The notes under the pieces were generated by a model. The model was not told where the DNA came from. It was given only the letters and a program-made list of their open reading frames with translations, and did no database searches. From the NCBI GenBank assembly GCA_947505565.1, contig CANNLB010000189.1, positions 1-6,130 of the forward strand: DNA of 6,130 bases, read 5' to 3'. A program made the translations under genes and the position numbers. Shown here in pieces: positions 5,200 through 6,130 of the stretch. The first letter of the stretch is position 1. Each line of letters begins with the position of its first letter. The stretch comes from Acidobacteriota bacterium (GTDB lineage: Bacteria; Acidobacteriota; Terriglobia; Bryobacterales; Bryobacteraceae).

Positions 5200-6130
5200 T
5201 GCTGCGCTTCGCCGTGTTGGCGGCGTTTACGCTGCTCGGATTCTTCGTGTTTCCCGGGCATACCTACTTACAATCGGATACGCATATCTATCTTCCGATG
5301 ATGGAGCGGATTGCGAATCCCGCGTTGTTGGGCAACGACATTATCGCGACGCATCCGCATCTGCGGTATACGGTTTACGATGAGATCGCAGGCGGGTTGA
5401 AGCAGTTGACAGGTGGCGATTTTGAGCCGATCCTGGCGGGGCTACAACTGGGCGCCCGTTTTGTCGGCTTGTATGGGGTCTACCTGTTGGCGACGGCGGC
5501 GGGGCTGGAAGCGGGTGCGGGCCTGTTTTTGGCGGGGCTGTTCGGGTTGGGGGCATTGATCATTGGGCCGGCGGTGCTTACGGTGGAGTACGAGCCGATT
5601 CCGCGCGGGATGGCGATTCCGCTGCTGCTTCTGGCGATGGGACTGGCGGGGCATGGGCGGTGGAGAGGGACGGGCATCGCCTTGGGGGCGGCGTTTTTGC
5701 TGCATCCGCCGACGGTTTGGCCGGTGTGGCTGGTGTTGGGTGGGTACGCGCTTTGGCGGGGCAGGGGAGCGATAGGTGGGATGGTGGGTGGGGTGCTAGC
5801 GTTATGGCTGGCGTCGAGGTTTCAAGTGGGCGAGACCGAACGGCAGGCGTTTTGGGCGACGGTGCCGCCGGATTTGGAAGCGTTGCAGCGGATGCGGGCG
5901 TCCTATGTGTGGGTGGGCATGTGGCAGGGGATCTGGTGGGTTCATCACGCGGTGCTGTTGGCGGTAGCGGTGGGGGCGTGGTGGCGGATTCGAGGGAGCT
6001 TGAACGACGCGATGCGGGTTATGTTACTCGGGTTGCCGATCTTGGGCGCGTTGAGCGCGGGGTTGAGTTATTTGTTACTCGACTTGGGGAAGTGGATTGT
6101 GGTGCCGCAGGTGCAGCCGGCGCGGGCGTT
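5196..6130 (+). CDS. Polytopic membrane protein, function unknown (GT-C-like topology possible), 3' end outside window
   Basis: An open frame begins with ATG at 5196, overlapping the TPR stop by four bases, and runs 311 codons without a stop to the window edge. GGAGAAG at 5178-5184 is a usable ribosome site. The protein is rich in Leu, Gly and Trp. Hydrophobic segments lie at about 4-21, 83-101, 106-129, 138-152, 160-185, 190-207, 250-263 and 274-296. After helix 1 comes a non-cytoplasmic-looking loop (22-80) with HTYLQSDTHIYLPMMERIANP and ATHPHLRYTVYDE. An acidic residue (D28) just after the first helix, in a long first loop, recalls GT-C glycosyltransferases, and the IYLPMM...ANP pattern resembles uncharacterised membrane proteins of that general shape. 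This is suggestive only; I do not recognise a named family. Codon use is strongly G-ending, as in the TPR gene. Confidence 0.8.
   Translation, partial: MMLRFAVLAAFTLLGFFVFPGHTYLQSDTHIYLPMMERIANPALLGNDIIATHPHLRYTVYDEIAGGLKQLTGGDFEPILAGLQLGARFVGLYGVYLLATAAGLEAGAGLFLAGLFGLGALIIGPAVLTVEYEPIPRGMAIPLLLLAMGLAGHGRWRGTGIALGAAFLLHPPTVWPVWLVLGGYALWRGRGAIGGMVGGVLALWLASRFQVGETERQAFWATVPPDLEALQRMRASYVWVGMWQGIWWVHHAVLLAVAVGAWWRIRGSLNDAMRVMLLGLPILGALSAGLSYLLLDLGKWIVVPQVQPARA

Noticed and set aside
5341..5775. Pro/Arg-rich minus frames and a Trp/Arg-rich plus frame inside the last gene
   Set aside because: The frame from ATG 5196 is open throughout, begins with an ATGA overlap and encodes regular membrane helices. 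The others are shadows.

Overview
The window looks like a chromosomal accessory region of an Acidobacteriota bacterium, most plausibly of the Solibacter/Bryobacter group. This is inference. It rests on the GC-rich sequence, on remains of a receptor with a carboxypeptidase-regulatory-like N-terminus and TonB-type plug (a family greatly expanded in these bacteria), and on DinB-family, VOC and MFS proteins of types I associate with them. No rRNA or other marker gene is present to confirm it.

Layout. Bases 1-595 are the 3' part of an IS630-family transposase that begins left of the window. Its first catalytic Asp appears changed to Glu. It abuts, tail to broken tail, the 5' third of a receptor gene on the minus strand (about 602-1357). 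That gene is dead: it has three in-frame stop codons in one otherwise continuous frame. Seven bases from the receptor start, on the plus strand, begins an intact protein made of two different DinB-type domains joined end to end (1364-2230). Its 3' end overlaps by 40 bases, tail to tail, an HD-GYP phosphodiesterase gene on the minus strand (2191-2887). The HD-GYP gene is also decayed: it has a frameshift, has lost the catalytic His of the HD pair, and seems to lack about four residues after the GYP motif.

From 2944 to the right edge lie four co-directional, tightly packed and apparently intact genes. They encode a small VOC/glyoxalase-fold protein, an MFS_3-type exporter with a TTG start, an exported TPR protein, and a polytopic membrane protein that overlaps the TPR gene by ATGA and runs off the window. 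The spacings (18, 9 and -4 bases) suggest one operon. A good -10 box (TACAAT) lies so close to the VOC start codon that the message may be nearly leaderless.

Working picture. The left half is a decaying zone (broken IS neighbour, two pseudogenes) around one surviving DinB fusion. The right half is a healthy operon centred on a membrane exporter. The plus strand is strongly G-rich over most of the window whichever strand is coding, except across the VOC gene and the first third of the MFS gene. I see no tRNA, rRNA, CRISPR array or convincing terminator.
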